NCBI GenBank assembly: GCA_905236935.1
Contig: CAJOQL010000014.1
Coordinates: 1 to 26,646 of the forward strand
DNA from: an uncultured Bacilli bacterium
GTDB lineage: Bacteria > Bacillota_I > Bacilli_A > RF39 > UBA660
Direction: 5' to 3'
DNA: 26,646 nucleotides
Made by a program: the position numbers and the translations under genes. This document shows, piece by piece, positions 14,719 through 22,328 of this stretch. Below the pieces are notes generated by a model. The model made no database searches and was not told the DNA's origin. It worked only from the letters and a program-made list of their open reading frames with translations. Positions within the stretch are counted from its first letter, which is position 1; each line of letters begins with the position of its first letter.

Positions 14719-16152
14719 TTATTTACAAATAATAATCATTAGAATAATTATTACTGCAAACATAATTAGTAAGAATTTCCAAATATACTTCATCCATTCT
14801 TTATATGAAATACCTAAATAAGATAATCCCATTAAAAGAATTGCAGAAGCTGGACTAAACATACTAGCTAAACCAAATGTAGATTGTAACATATATGCAA
14901 TTTGTGAATAATTAGCACTATGAGCACCAGCTAAATATAGTCCAATTAAGCTTACAGTGTATTGATATTCTACAGTAAATAATGATGTAAATAAACCAGC
15001 AACTGGAGATATAGCAAGTACTAGTTTTTCACTAGCATTACTAAATAATCCAAAGAACCAATTAATAATAGTTGGTATAACTGGATACATTACTGTAAAT
15101 TCTAAAACAATATAGCAAAGTAATAGGATAATAACTAGTTTTCCAACTTTTTTAAAGCCTTCACCAAATGATTCTAAAATATCATCAATAGGTATTCTGT
15201 CGATTAATTTAATCATTAAAATACCAACTAGCATAGTAATTTGTACTCCAAAGATATCCCATTGACCAAATGCAGTAACATTTCCTAAGATGTAGGCAAA
15301 TATTGGTGATTCAAATACTTCAGCTTTTTTAATTGAATCTAATGCTTTAGTAGTCCATGTAGTATTAAATACTGTTTCCCATGGTAAGTATGCTAGTAAA
15401 GTAATTATTAAAACTAAACAAAATACTAGAGCAATACTCCATGCTTTACTCTTACTTCCTTCTCTTACCTTATCATTTTCAAATAAGTCTGGCATTACTT
15501 CAGTCTTTTTATCTTTACGAGTTTTTCTAATATGTAAGACTGTAAATAAGTTAAATGCAATATAACTTATAGCAAATGTTACTAATCTAACCCATATAAG
15601 TGTATTAAATTCAATTTCATAAGATTGTGATAAGTAATTAATACTCATACCAACAATTTTAGTACTACAAATTGAACCTAACATACCAACTAAAATAGAT
15701 CCAAATGTTGTTACAAATCCAGTTATTTTATCAAGTTTCATTTTATTCATGATTGTAATGATAAATGGAATTACTGAAATTACAACAATGTATTCATTAG
15801 TTATTGATGTTACACCAGCAATTAATAAGGATACTATTAAAGCAAATATAATTTCCTTTCCTTTAAATATTTTAGCAATACTGCTAGTTAAAGTTTGATA
15901 TCCTTTAGTTTTAGATAATACTTCGTAAAATGCTCCAAGTACAAATAAGAATGTAACTAGAACTGTAAAATAGTATAAACCAAGTAATCCATATGTAAAG
16001 AAATCAAAGAGACCTACACGTGTTATCTCAGTTACATTAATGCTTGAACCTTGGTACATTCCTTGTGGAATTACCCAAGTAAGTAATGCAGTAAATAATA
16101 CCATTAGGCCAGCAACTTTTACTAGACTATGCTTTTTACCTTCTTTTTTCAT
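14719..16152 (-). CDS. yfcC: YfcC-family (DcuC-like) membrane transporter
   Basis: 477 aa with about 11-12 predicted membrane segments. The opening helix ending in LLTWVIPQGMYQ and the glycine-rich interior segments (ITNEYIVVISVIPFIITIM, GSILVGMLGSICSTKIVG, and FSPASAILLMGLSYLGISYKEW near the end) are typical of the YfcC/DcuC-like carriers of the ion-transporter superfamily, which move C4-dicarboxylates, amino acids or related anions. The substrate cannot be read from sequence. The ATG at 16152 follows AGAGGAGGT. It is a single-gene unit. Confidence 0.87.
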   Translation of the reverse strand: MKKEGKKHSLVKVAGLMVLFTALLTWVIPQGMYQGSSINVTEITRVGLFDFFTYGLLGLYYFTVLVTFLFVLGAFYEVLSKTKGYQTLTSSIAKIFKGKEIIFALIVSLLIAGVTSITNEYIVVISVIPFIITIMNKMKLDKITGFVTTFGSILVGMLGSICSTKIVGMSINYLSQSYEIEFNTLIWVRLVTFAISYIAFNLFTVLHIRKTRKDKKTEVMPDLFENDKVREGSKSKAWSIALVFCLVLIITLLAYLPWETVFNTTWTTKALDSIKKAEVFESPIFAYILGNVTAFGQWDIFGVQITMLVGILMIKLIDRIPIDDILESFGEGFKKVGKLVIILLLCYIVLEFTVMYPVIPTIINWFFGLFSNASEKLVLAISPVAGLFTSLFTVEYQYTVSLIGLYLAGAHSANYSQIAYMLQSTFGLASMFSPASAILLMGLSYLGISYKEWMKYIWKFLLIMFAVIIILMIIICK

Positions 16153-16171
16153 TATAACCTCCTCTATTTAC

Positions 16172-16180
16172 ATTATAACA
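16172..16180 (-). promoter_or_regulatory. Possible extended -10 promoter of the YfcC-family gene
   Basis: TGTTATAAT on the minus strand (TATAAT at 16177-16172). No good -35 at the right distance; TTGAAT lies only 14 bases upstream. Confidence 0.5.
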
Positions 16181-16226
16181 TAATTTCAAAAATTCAATAG
16201 TTTTTTTGTGTATTTTAAAGAAAAAA

Positions 16227-16242
16227 AGAGGCTTTAACCTCT
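16227..16242 (-). terminator. lysS terminator with the stop codon in its loop
   Basis: AGAGG and CCTCT form a 5-bp stem around a 6-base loop that holds the lysS TAA (16236-16234), followed by TTTTTTTC on the minus strand. Confidence 0.75.
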
Positions 16243-17718
16243 AGATTTCATAGTTGGAAATAATATTACATCCCTAATGCTAGCACTTTCTGTAAAGAAC
16301 ATTACTAGTCTATCGATACCATAGCCAATACCGCCAGCAGGTGGCATGCCATATTCTAAAGCTTCAATGAAGTCCATATCAATATCATTTGCTTCATCGT
16401 TGCCAAGTTCTTTTTCTTTTAATTGATTTTCAAATCTTTCTAATTGGTCAATTGGATCATTTAGTTCAGTATAGGCATTGGCAAATTCTTTTCCGCCAAT
16501 AAATAATTCAAACCTTTCAGTAAATCTTTCATCATTTGGATCTTTTTTAGTAAGTGGTGAAATCTCTACTGGATGACCATATAAGAAAGTTGGCTCTATT
16601 AGTGTTTCTTCAACATATTTTTCAAAGAATAAGTTAATAATATGACCGATTGATTTTTGATGTTCTTCTACTACTATTTCATGTTCAGTAGCAAGTTTAA
16701 GAGCTTCTTCAAGGCTCATTTCTTTTTTGAAATCAATGCCGGTTTGATCTTTAATAGCCTCAGTCATACTAATTCTTTTCCATGTGCCATCAATATTTAT
16801 CTCGTTACCATTCCAATTGTATGTTGTTTTACCAAAAACTGTATTTCCAATAGTTTTAAACATTTTTTCAGTCATATCCATCATACCTTCTAAATTAGAA
16901 TATGCTAAATATGCTTCCATCATAGTAAACTCTGGATTATGCATAGGATCCATACCTTCATTACGGAAGGCTCTACCTATTTCATAAACTGCTTCCATAC
17001 CACCAACAAGTAATCTTTTAAGAGGAAGTTCTAAGGCAATGCGAAGATACATATCCATATCTTGAGTATTATGATGCGTTATAAACGGTCTTGCTGATGC
17101 ACCAGTAAGTAATGTATTTAAAATAGGAGTTTCTACTTCAGTAAATCCTTCATTATCCATAAATGAACGAATGCATTTTAATATTTGTGGTCTTGCAAAA
17201 GCAACACTTTTTGCGTCTTCATTCATTATTAAATCAACATATCTACGGCGAAGCCTTTCTTCAATATCTGTAAGTCCATGGAACTTTTCAGGAAGTGGTC
17301 TTAGAGCTTTAACTAGATGAGTATATTTTAAACATTTTAAAGTAACTTCACCAGTTTGGGTTTTCATTACTTTGCCTTCAACACCTACAATATCTCCGAT
17401 ATCAGCAGTTTTAAATAAAGCATAAGATTCTTCACCAATATCATTTATAGAAATATATATTTGAATTTTACCAGTTTTGTCTTGAATACTAAAGAATGAT
17501 GCTTTCCCCATTTTACGAATAAACATAATTCTTCCAGCAACCTTATATATAGCGTTAATATTTTCAAATTCATCATGTTCAACTTCAGCATATTTTTCTT
17601 TTATTTCTTTAGCATAACCTGTACGGTCATATCTTTCGCCAAAAGGGTCTAATCCCATTTCTTTTAAGTTATTAGCTTTTTCTCTTCTAACTAATTCTTG
17701 GTCAGTAAATTCACGCAT
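16234..17718 (-). CDS. lysS: Lysyl-tRNA synthetase, class II
   Basis: 494 aa, the usual length. An N-terminal OB-fold anticodon-binding domain (about 55-150, VAGRIMFIRKMGKASFFSIQD) precedes the class II catalytic core: motif 1 in the segment around RSFMDNEGFTEVETP, motif 2 YEIGRAFRNEGMDPMHNPEFTMME, and motif 3 GMPPAGGIGYGIDRLVM near 460-476. It charges tRNA-Lys. The ATG at 17718 follows AAGGAAG. It has its own promoter (17743-17771) and no T-box is seen. Confidence 0.98.
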   Translation of the reverse strand: MREFTDQELVRREKANNLKEMGLDPFGERYDRTGYAKEIKEKYAEVEHDEFENINAIYKVAGRIMFIRKMGKASFFSIQDKTGKIQIYISINDIGEESYALFKTADIGDIVGVEGKVMKTQTGEVTLKCLKYTHLVKALRPLPEKFHGLTDIEERLRRRYVDLIMNEDAKSVAFARPQILKCIRSFMDNEGFTEVETPILNTLLTGASARPFITHHNTQDMDMYLRIALELPLKRLLVGGMEAVYEIGRAFRNEGMDPMHNPEFTMMEAYLAYSNLEGMMDMTEKMFKTIGNTVFGKTTYNWNGNEINIDGTWKRISMTEAIKDQTGIDFKKEMSLEEALKLATEHEIVVEEHQKSIGHIINLFFEKYVEETLIEPTFLYGHPVEISPLTKKDPNDERFTERFELFIGGKEFANAYTELNDPIDQLERFENQLKEKELGNDEANDIDMDFIEALEYGMPPAGGIGYGIDRLVMFFTESASIRDVILFPTMKSRG

Positions 17719-17742
17719 TTTTACTTCCTTCTTTCTAGATTT

Positions 17743-17771
17743 AGTATACTTAAAATTGCTTAAAAAAGCAA
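17743..17771 (-). promoter_or_regulatory. lysS: Promoter of lysS
   Basis: TTGCTT (17771-17766), a 17-base spacer and TATACT (17748-17743) on the minus strand. The -35 box begins a small inverted repeat (TTGCTT, four T, AAGCAA). Confidence 0.78.
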
Positions 17772-17774
17772 TAA

Positions 17775-17797
17775 AAAGGCTTTATTTATTAGCCCTT
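17775..17797 (-). terminator. Terminator of the orphan gene pair
   Basis: AAGGGCT and AGCCTTT form a 7-bp stem (one G-U pair) with a 9-base loop, then a T-run on the minus strand, just before the lysS promoter. Confidence 0.78.
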
Positions 17798-17804
17798 ATA
17801 TGTG

Positions 17805-18368
17805 TTATCTTATGGTTTTAACCTGTTTACCATTATAAACTGGTTCCCCTTCTCTTAAACATCTTATTTCATTAGCATAATCAGCACTAGCAATTATACG
17901 CATTATAACGGAAGAAAAATTATTTTTTCTTACATCATTTGGATTTGATCTAGTTGGTATTTTATTTAAATAGTATTCTTCATCTTTCATACCTTGATAA
18001 TGAATTGGACTAAAGTACATACTTTCTTTAAAGCCATTATGAGTATAAACTATACATTTATCACGAAAATCGCCAAGATATTCTAATCTTTCTTCTTTGA
18101 CAAAGTCAGTTCTAATTTTAGGAAAGGCAGTAGATTTATCATTATATTCAGTTAAAATTGCAAGGTTATTACCAAAATGAAGGGTTGCAAGATTTTCTTT
18201 ATTACTAAAAAATATTTTATAACTATGATCAGAGTAAATAATATTTCCAAATATTTGAACATAATTATAATATTTTAAATATGACATAATTATTTTTGAT
18301 GTTCTTTCTTCTAAAGGATTATCATAAGTTCTTAAATCTTCTTGCATAAAATTTTTATAATTTAACAT
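17805..18368 (-). CDS. Unknown protein, second of an overlapping pair
   Basis: 187 aa, not recognised. A helical N-terminus (about 1-40) is followed by a probably beta-rich middle (VQIFGNIIYSDHSYKIFF, ATLHFGNNLAILTEY) and a C-terminal part with SSVIMRIIASADYANEIRCL. No signal peptide or membrane segment. I chose the ATG at 18368, with AGGAG eight bases upstream; a GTG three codons earlier overlaps that site. It overlaps the end of the preceding gene by 14 bases, which implies translational coupling, and is followed by a terminator (17775-17797). Confidence 0.8.
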   Translation of the reverse strand: MLNYKNFMQEDLRTYDNPLEERTSKIIMSYLKYYNYVQIFGNIIYSDHSYKIFFSNKENLATLHFGNNLAILTEYNDKSTAFPKIRTDFVKEERLEYLGDFRDKCIVYTHNGFKESMYFSPIHYQGMKDEEYYLNKIPTRSNPNDVRKNNFSSVIMRIIASADYANEIRCLREGEPVYNGKQVKTIR

Positions 18369-18951
18369 TTTTATCACTCCTATTGTTAAAAATACTTTTT
18401 GTTTTTATCATTTCTATTTTCATTTTTAAACATACTATTTTATCAAAATAAGATATATTATCACTTAAATCAATAAAATCATCTGGTTCTAGATTACTTG
18501 GAATAAATACTTCACGATATTCATTAATTTTAATTTTTTTACTTTTTTGTTCATTATATATAAATACTTTATTAAATTCATCAAATGTATAAAAAACTAT
18601 TTTACCATTTTCAGTAAAAATAAAATCTATTCTTTCTCCTTCTGTAAAATTAGTTATACTATTGAATTCTGCAAATGATATTTCATTTGATTTATAATCA
18701 TAGATTAAATCTCCTACTTCTCCATTTGTACATATTATAGATTGTTTATATTTAAATATTTCTGTTTTATTACCATAAAAATCTGGCATTTTATATACAT
18801 AATAGTTATAGAATGCTAAATAATTGGATATAGTTTCTAATTCCATTTTTGATAAATTTAAACTATATAATTTCATTAAATAACATAACATTCCATATGT
18901 ATCTCTTACATTATTGCTTATTACTTTAGCATTGTTATAATTATATATCAT
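18355..18951 (-). CDS. Unknown protein, first of an overlapping pair
   Basis: 198 aa, not recognised. An N-terminal helical part rich in Tyr and Asn (LAFYNYYVYKMPDFYGN near 45-61) precedes a likely beta-rich stretch (IICTNGEVGDLIYDY, IDFIFTENGKIVFYTFDEF). The layout, helix then strands, resembles its partner at 17805-18368, but I cannot align the two. There is no signal peptide. The ATG at 18951 follows AAGGGGGAA and a near-consensus promoter, so it is a real, transcribed gene. Confidence 0.8.
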   Translation of the reverse strand: MIYNYNNAKVISNNVRDTYGMLCYLMKLYSLNLSKMELETISNYLAFYNYYVYKMPDFYGNKTEIFKYKQSIICTNGEVGDLIYDYKSNEISFAEFNSITNFTEGERIDFIFTENGKIVFYTFDEFNKVFIYNEQKSKKIKINEYREVFIPSNLEPDDFIDLSDNISYFDKIVCLKMKIEMIKTKSIFNNRSDKNVKL

Positions 18952-18979
18952 TAAAAGTTCCCCCTTTAATTAAGTTTTT

Positions 18980-19007
18980 ATTATACTTATTTATAATAAA
19001 TAGTCAA
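18980..19007 (-). promoter_or_regulatory. Promoter of the orphan gene pair
   Basis: TTGACT (19007-19002), a 16-base spacer and TATAAT (18985-18980) on the minus strand. Confidence 0.8.
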
Positions 19008-19069
19008 TAATTTTATGTTTGAGATGATTTGAAAAGTTAAAATATCTTTATTAATTCAAAATATAATTA

Positions 19070-19098
19070 TTAATATTTGTAAAAACTTATGTTATAAT
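19070..19098 (+). promoter_or_regulatory. Promoter of the pseudoprotease-carboxypeptidase cassette
   Basis: TTAATA (19070-19075), a 17-base spacer and TATAAT (19093-19098) with an extended -10 TG. Confidence 0.75.
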
Positions 19099-19127
19099 TT
19101 TGTTAGAAAAATTAAGGGTGGTTATTT

Positions 19128-19313
19128 ATGAATAAGAAAAATATAAAAGGTTTAATAATTATAGCTATTGGTTTAATAGGAATTATATCTACTTTAATTG
19201 CTAATATTTCTTTTGAAAATGATTTTATATGTATTTTTTTTATGTTATTATTTGTTGTTCTAGAATTATTTGGATTAGTTAATATTGTTAAAAATAAGTA
19301 TGAGTATAGGTGA
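19128..19313 (+). CDS. Small two-helix membrane protein
   Basis: 61 aa, function unknown. Two hydrophobic segments (about 7-26 and 32-53) with a short acidic link (FEND) and charged ends (MNKKN, KNKYEYR) predict a hairpin in the membrane with both ends in the cytosol. The start follows AAGGGTGG and a good promoter. The TGA stop is three bases before the next gene's ATG, so it opens a four-gene operon with a trypsin-fold protein, a VanY-like carboxypeptidase and an 87-aa protein. Confidence 0.75.
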   Translation: MNKKNIKGLIIIAIGLIGIISTLIANISFENDFICIFFMLLFVVLELFGLVNIVKNKYEYR

Positions 19314-19316
19314 TAT

Positions 19317-20129
19317 ATGTATAGAACTGCTATTAAAAGTGCATTAGAATATGTAAGACCTTTTTTAATTGGGAGACTTTTCTATGAAAATAAATATATA
19401 ACAAATGATATTTCAACAATGATGGTGTTAAATAAAAATGGAGATATTTTAACTACAGCTAAAACTGCTGATATTTTTATTTCTTGCTCTGAATATAATG
19501 AAACATATCCATCTATTTTAAAAGAAATTAAAGATAGTAAACCTAAAAATATTAAAAAAATTGAAGAAAAATATGGTATTACAAAAGATACTATTGTAGG
19601 AATGCATAATATTTTAATTGATATTGCTGATAATCCTGGTAAATTAACAGTAATAAAGCATCCATATTTAGATATGGCAATTATTAGTATTCAAAATAAA
19701 GAAGAATTATTAGTTGAAAATTTTCCTAAATTTGCTAGAAAAAAATTAGAGCCTGGGGATAGCATTTGTACTTTGGGATTTGCTTTTCCAGAATATAAAG
19801 CATTTAAGTATGATGAGGAAAATTTTAAAATTACTTCAGATTTTAAATTAATGAATTTTCCTATTTTTCCAACTGACGGAATTATGGCACGTAATATTGC
19901 TGATAAAAATGATAATATTTCGATGTTAGAAATCTCTAATTTGATTGTCCCTGGTATGGAAGGTGGCCCAATTTTATCTAAAGATGGTCTAGTTTATGGA
20001 ATGATTGTAGGATTTAGTGTAATTAAAGATGTTGGAGGATTAATAAGACTTGGAATGGGAATTAATAATATTGAAATTATGAAATTTTTAGATGACAACA
20101 ATATTGAATATGAGGTAAGTAATGAGTAA
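19317..20129 (+). CDS. Trypsin-fold protein lacking the catalytic His and Ser (likely pseudoprotease)
   Basis: 270 aa. The pattern is that of HtrA/trypsin-like S1 proteases: a first strand region ending VLNKNGDILTTAKTA (about 37-51), PYLDMAIISI (117-125), EPGDSICTLGFAFP (145-158) and VPGMEGGPIL followed by DGLVYGMIVG (211-232). In active enzymes these hold the catalytic His, Asp and Ser. Here the His position is Lys49, the Asp (Asp119) is kept and the Ser position is Glu215 (codon GAA in GMEGGP). A peptidase activity is therefore unlikely; a binding or sensing role is plausible. No signal peptide is visible, so it may act in the cytosol or at the membrane with its neighbours. The ATG overlaps an AGGTGA site at the end of the previous gene, and its end overlaps the next gene by 8 bases. 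Confidence 0.75.
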   Translation: MYRTAIKSALEYVRPFLIGRLFYENKYITNDISTMMVLNKNGDILTTAKTADIFISCSEYNETYPSILKEIKDSKPKNIKKIEEKYGITKDTIVGMHNILIDIADNPGKLTVIKHPYLDMAIISIQNKEELLVENFPKFARKKLEPGDSICTLGFAFPEYKAFKYDEENFKITSDFKLMNFPIFPTDGIMARNIADKNDNISMLEISNLIVPGMEGGPILSKDGLVYGMIVGFSVIKDVGGLIRLGMGINNIEIMKFLDDNNIEYEVSNE

Positions 20130-21123
20130 CATTTATTATATTTTAATACTAAGTATTTTAGGTTTATTATATTTAGGATACTTATTTTATAGAAAAATAC
20201 CTAGGAAAAAATTATTATTAAATACTATAATTGTATTAATAGTTGTTTTATTGATTTATTTAAGTAAAGGACTTTTTGCTTCTAATAATTTATCAATAAA
20301 TGCTGATGATTTAAAAGAAAATTTAACTACAAATGATAAAATTACTACAACGACTACAAATGATAAGATTAATACTACTACCCAAACAACTACAACAAGC
20401 AAATTAAGTACTAAAGTTACAACTTCTACTACTAATATGACTACAACTACGACTAATGAAAATAAAGCTTCTAATTTGCTTACTGGTACTACAGCAAAAG
20501 GATATAGTGTTGAATATAGGAATGGAGCTTATTATATTGATGGTTATTTAATAGCTAATAAAACTTATAATTTAACTAGTGACTGGGTTCCAACCAATAC
20601 TTATAAAAAAATAACTGCTTCAATGGATGGTTTTTGTAGAGATTGCATTGATAAAACTGCTTATGAAGCTTGGAATGAAATGAAAGCAGATGCTTTTGCA
20701 ATTGGATATAATATGTGGATTCAAAGTGGATATCGTAGTTATGATTATCAAAAAGATTTATATAATGGATATGTTAAAAGAAAAGGTCAGGTAGCGGCTG
20801 ATAAGTCTTCGGCTAGGCCAGGATCTTCTGAACATCAAACTGGGCTTGCTTTTGATATATGTGTAAAAGATTCATCTAAAACTTATCCTTGTATCAGTAG
20901 TGATTTTAATGATACTGTGCCAGCTAAATGGCTATCAAATAATGCTCATAAATATGGATATATACTAAGATATCCAAAGGGTAAAACTGATGAAACTGGA
21001 TATATTCATGAATCATGGCATTTTAGGTATGTTGGAAAAGAACTTGCTAAAAAATTATATAATGATGGTGATTGGATTACTTTAGAAGATTACTTTGGAA
21101 TTGATTCTAAATATTCAAATTAA
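20122..21123 (+). CDS. VanY-like D-Ala-D-Ala carboxypeptidase with a Thr-rich stalk
   Basis: 333 aa. Two membrane segments (about 4-22 and 31-48) are followed by a Thr-rich low-complexity stalk (about 68-115) and an extracellular M15B (VanY-type) peptidase domain (about 130-325). Motifs: SGYRSYDYQ (202-210), zinc ligands His238 and Asp245 in SEHQTGLAFD, and ESWHFRYVG with catalytic Glu297 and zinc ligand His300. The family removes the last D-Ala of peptidoglycan stem peptides; in glycopeptide resistance VanY does so on precursors, but most genomic members act in wall maturation, and nothing here marks a van cluster. The ATG overlaps the end of the preceding gene (ATGAGTAA). Confidence 0.92.
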   Translation: MSNIYYILILSILGLLYLGYLFYRKIPRKKLLLNTIIVLIVVLLIYLSKGLFASNNLSINADDLKENLTTNDKITTTTTNDKINTTTQTTTTSKLSTKVTTSTTNMTTTTTNENKASNLLTGTTAKGYSVEYRNGAYYIDGYLIANKTYNLTSDWVPTNTYKKITASMDGFCRDCIDKTAYEAWNEMKADAFAIGYNMWIQSGYRSYDYQKDLYNGYVKRKGQVAADKSSARPGSSEHQTGLAFDICVKDSSKTYPCISSDFNDTVPAKWLSNNAHKYGYILRYPKGKTDETGYIHESWHFRYVGKELAKKLYNDGDWITLEDYFGIDSKYSN

Positions 21124-21132
21124 GGAGGTTTT

Positions 21133-21396
21133 ATGGACATTGAAGATTTTAAATTAGAATTAACTGCACTTCAAAATAGAGATATCGAAGATGCAAAAAA
21201 TCATGGTTTTAATGATAAAGACTCATGGTTTAAGTTTATAATTAACGAAGAAAAAGATGAGGTTGCTGAGGGTATTATAAATTTAGCTAAAAGATATGAG
21301 GTTAAAGATACTGTAGTTGCTTACTATTTTGATCCAACTATGTTAATACGTATTAGTAAAGTTAAAAATAATAAAAATATGGCTATGAATAAATAG
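21133..21396 (+). CDS. Small unknown protein, last gene of the cassette
   Basis: 87 aa, not recognised. Mixed charged helices (MDIEDFKLELTALQNRD, EEKDEVAEGIINLAKRYEV) and a possible strand pair (DTVVAYYFDPTMLIRISKV). No signal peptide. The start has a full TAAGGAGG site 9 bases after the VanY-like stop. Its TAG stop lies inside the terminator stem at 21379-21400. Confidence 0.75.
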   Translation: MDIEDFKLELTALQNRDIEDAKNHGFNDKDSWFKFIINEEKDEVAEGIINLAKRYEVKDTVVAYYFDPTMLIRISKVKNNKNMAMNK

Positions 21397-21405
21397 TCAT
21401 TTTTT
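21379..21405 (+). terminator. Terminator of the cassette, containing the stop codon
   Basis: ATGGCTAT and ATAGTCAT form an 8-bp stem (one G-U pair) with a 6-base loop, followed by TTTTT. The stop codon TAG (21394-21396) is in the second arm. Confidence 0.82.
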
Positions 21406-21460
21406 ATGCTTAGATATAATAAAAAGTTTTTTATTTCATATTATATTTAGAGGTGTGTAT

Positions 21461-21748
21461 ATGAATGGATTGTATTTTTCAAATACTTCTTTTCCGAGAG
21501 AAAAAGAAGATAAACAAGAACTAGTGTTAAATAAAGAAAATTGGATATTTAATATTCTAAATAATAATTTAAATAAAAGGATAAAAATAAATGGATTTTT
21601 TAATAATGAAAATATAATATTTGAAGGAATTTTAGCAAATTTAAATGAGAACTTTCTAGTAGTTAATGATCCTGTAAATGATAAATGGTTTATATTAAGT
21701 CCTTCAAATATAAATTATGTTGAATTTGAGGAAGAACCTGAAATATAA
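21461..21748 (+). CDS. gerQ: GerQ-like protein (spore coat protein family)
   Basis: 95 aa. The part from about residue 22 follows the pattern of GerQ/YwdL: an asparagine- and lysine-rich start, then FEGILANLNENFLVVNDPVNDKWFILSPSNINYVEFEEE. In GerQ the equivalent block is FEGI-x-x-AG-x-dhiilsdP-x-x-gk-w-y-l-l...yl-dyV-x-F-x-EE. GerQ is a coat protein of Bacillus spores that is cross-linked by transglutaminase and needed for proper germination. The match is by motif and I cannot run a profile search. ATG at 21461 follows AGAGGTG (a GTG at 21455 overlaps that site). It ends one base before the convergent MBL gene, with no terminator between them. Confidence 0.6.
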   Translation: MNGLYFSNTSFPREKEDKQELVLNKENWIFNILNNNLNKRIKINGFFNNENIIFEGILANLNENFLVVNDPVNDKWFILSPSNINYVEFEEEPEI

Positions 21749-22264
21749 TTATAAGTATGATATTAAATTAGCTTTTTCTTGTTCTAATGTTGTAGATGGA
21801 CCATGACCGGGGTAAATAATAGTTTTAGGATTTAATTTTAATATTTCCTTTATACTTTTTTGCATTTGAGTAAAATTACCAGTTGCTAAGTCGGTTCTGC
21901 CAATAGTTCCTTTAAAAATAAAATCACCGCAAAAAAGTTTATTTTCAAAAAGAAGACTAATTAAATCTGATTTATGGCCGGGAGTTTTTATCATAGTAAA
22001 AGTAAAATCATCTATTTTATTATTTCCTTCTTTAAGATTGTTAATATCATATACTTTTACATTATATTTATTAACTAATTCTTCTAATGAGCCTATATGA
22101 TCAAAATGATAATGAGTAATAATTATTCCAACTAGTTTTCCTTTTATATAGCTATCTATTTTAGTAAACTCATCACCAGGATCAATTATTAAGTGTTTAT
22201 TATTTTTAGTTAAAATATAACAATTTGTTTTTAAAAAGCCTACTTCGATTTTATTTATTTTCAT
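21749..22264 (-). CDS. Metallo-beta-lactamase-fold hydrolase (YqgX/glyoxalase II type)
   Basis: 171 aa. It carries the full metal-binding set: HYHFDH (His51, His53, Asp55, His56), His97 (TPGHKSD), Asp114 (FCGDFIF) and His154 (YPGHG), and the typical segment GTIGRTDLATGN. The members closest in style (YqgX-like) hydrolyse thioesters such as lactoylglutathione analogues or detoxify methylglyoxal adducts; the actual substrate here is unknown. It is shorter than the usual 205-215 aa. No good ribosome site is visible before the ATG at 22264. It is convergent with the GerQ-like gene and divergent from lemA. Confidence 0.9.
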   Translation of the reverse strand: MKINKIEVGFLKTNCYILTKNNKHLIIDPGDEFTKIDSYIKGKLVGIIITHYHFDHIGSLEELVNKYNVKVYDINNLKEGNNKIDDFTFTMIKTPGHKSDLISLLFENKLFCGDFIFKGTIGRTDLATGNFTQMQKSIKEILKLNPKTIIYPGHGPSTTLEQEKANLISYL

Positions 22265-22278
22265 ATTTCATCATTAAC

Positions 22279-22287
22279 ATTGTATCA
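22279..22287 (-). promoter_or_regulatory. Extended -10 promoter of the MBL hydrolase gene
   Basis: TGATACAAT on the minus strand (TACAAT at 22284-22279). The weak -35 region overlaps the lemA promoter on the other strand. Confidence 0.5.
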
Positions 22288-22302
22288 CTTTTTATTTATT
22301 TT

Positions 22303-22311
22303 TGATATAAT
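22303..22311 (+). promoter_or_regulatory. lemA: Extended -10 promoter of lemA
   Basis: TGATATAAT (TATAAT at 22306-22311), 17 bases before the ATG. The leader would be almost only the ribosome site. The two divergent -10 boxes are 21 bases apart. Confidence 0.6.
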
Positions 22312-22328
22312 GATGATAGGGTGAAAAT

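Noticed and set aside
20122..21123. VanY-like gene as vancomycin resistance
   Set aside because: No vanA/B ligase, vanH, vanX or VanRS pair is nearby, and M15B carboxypeptidases are common in wall maturation.
21437..21445. CATATTATA resembling a sigma-K -10 box (CATANNNTA) before the GerQ-like gene
   Set aside because: The matching -35 is absent and such a motif is expected by chance in DNA this AT-rich.
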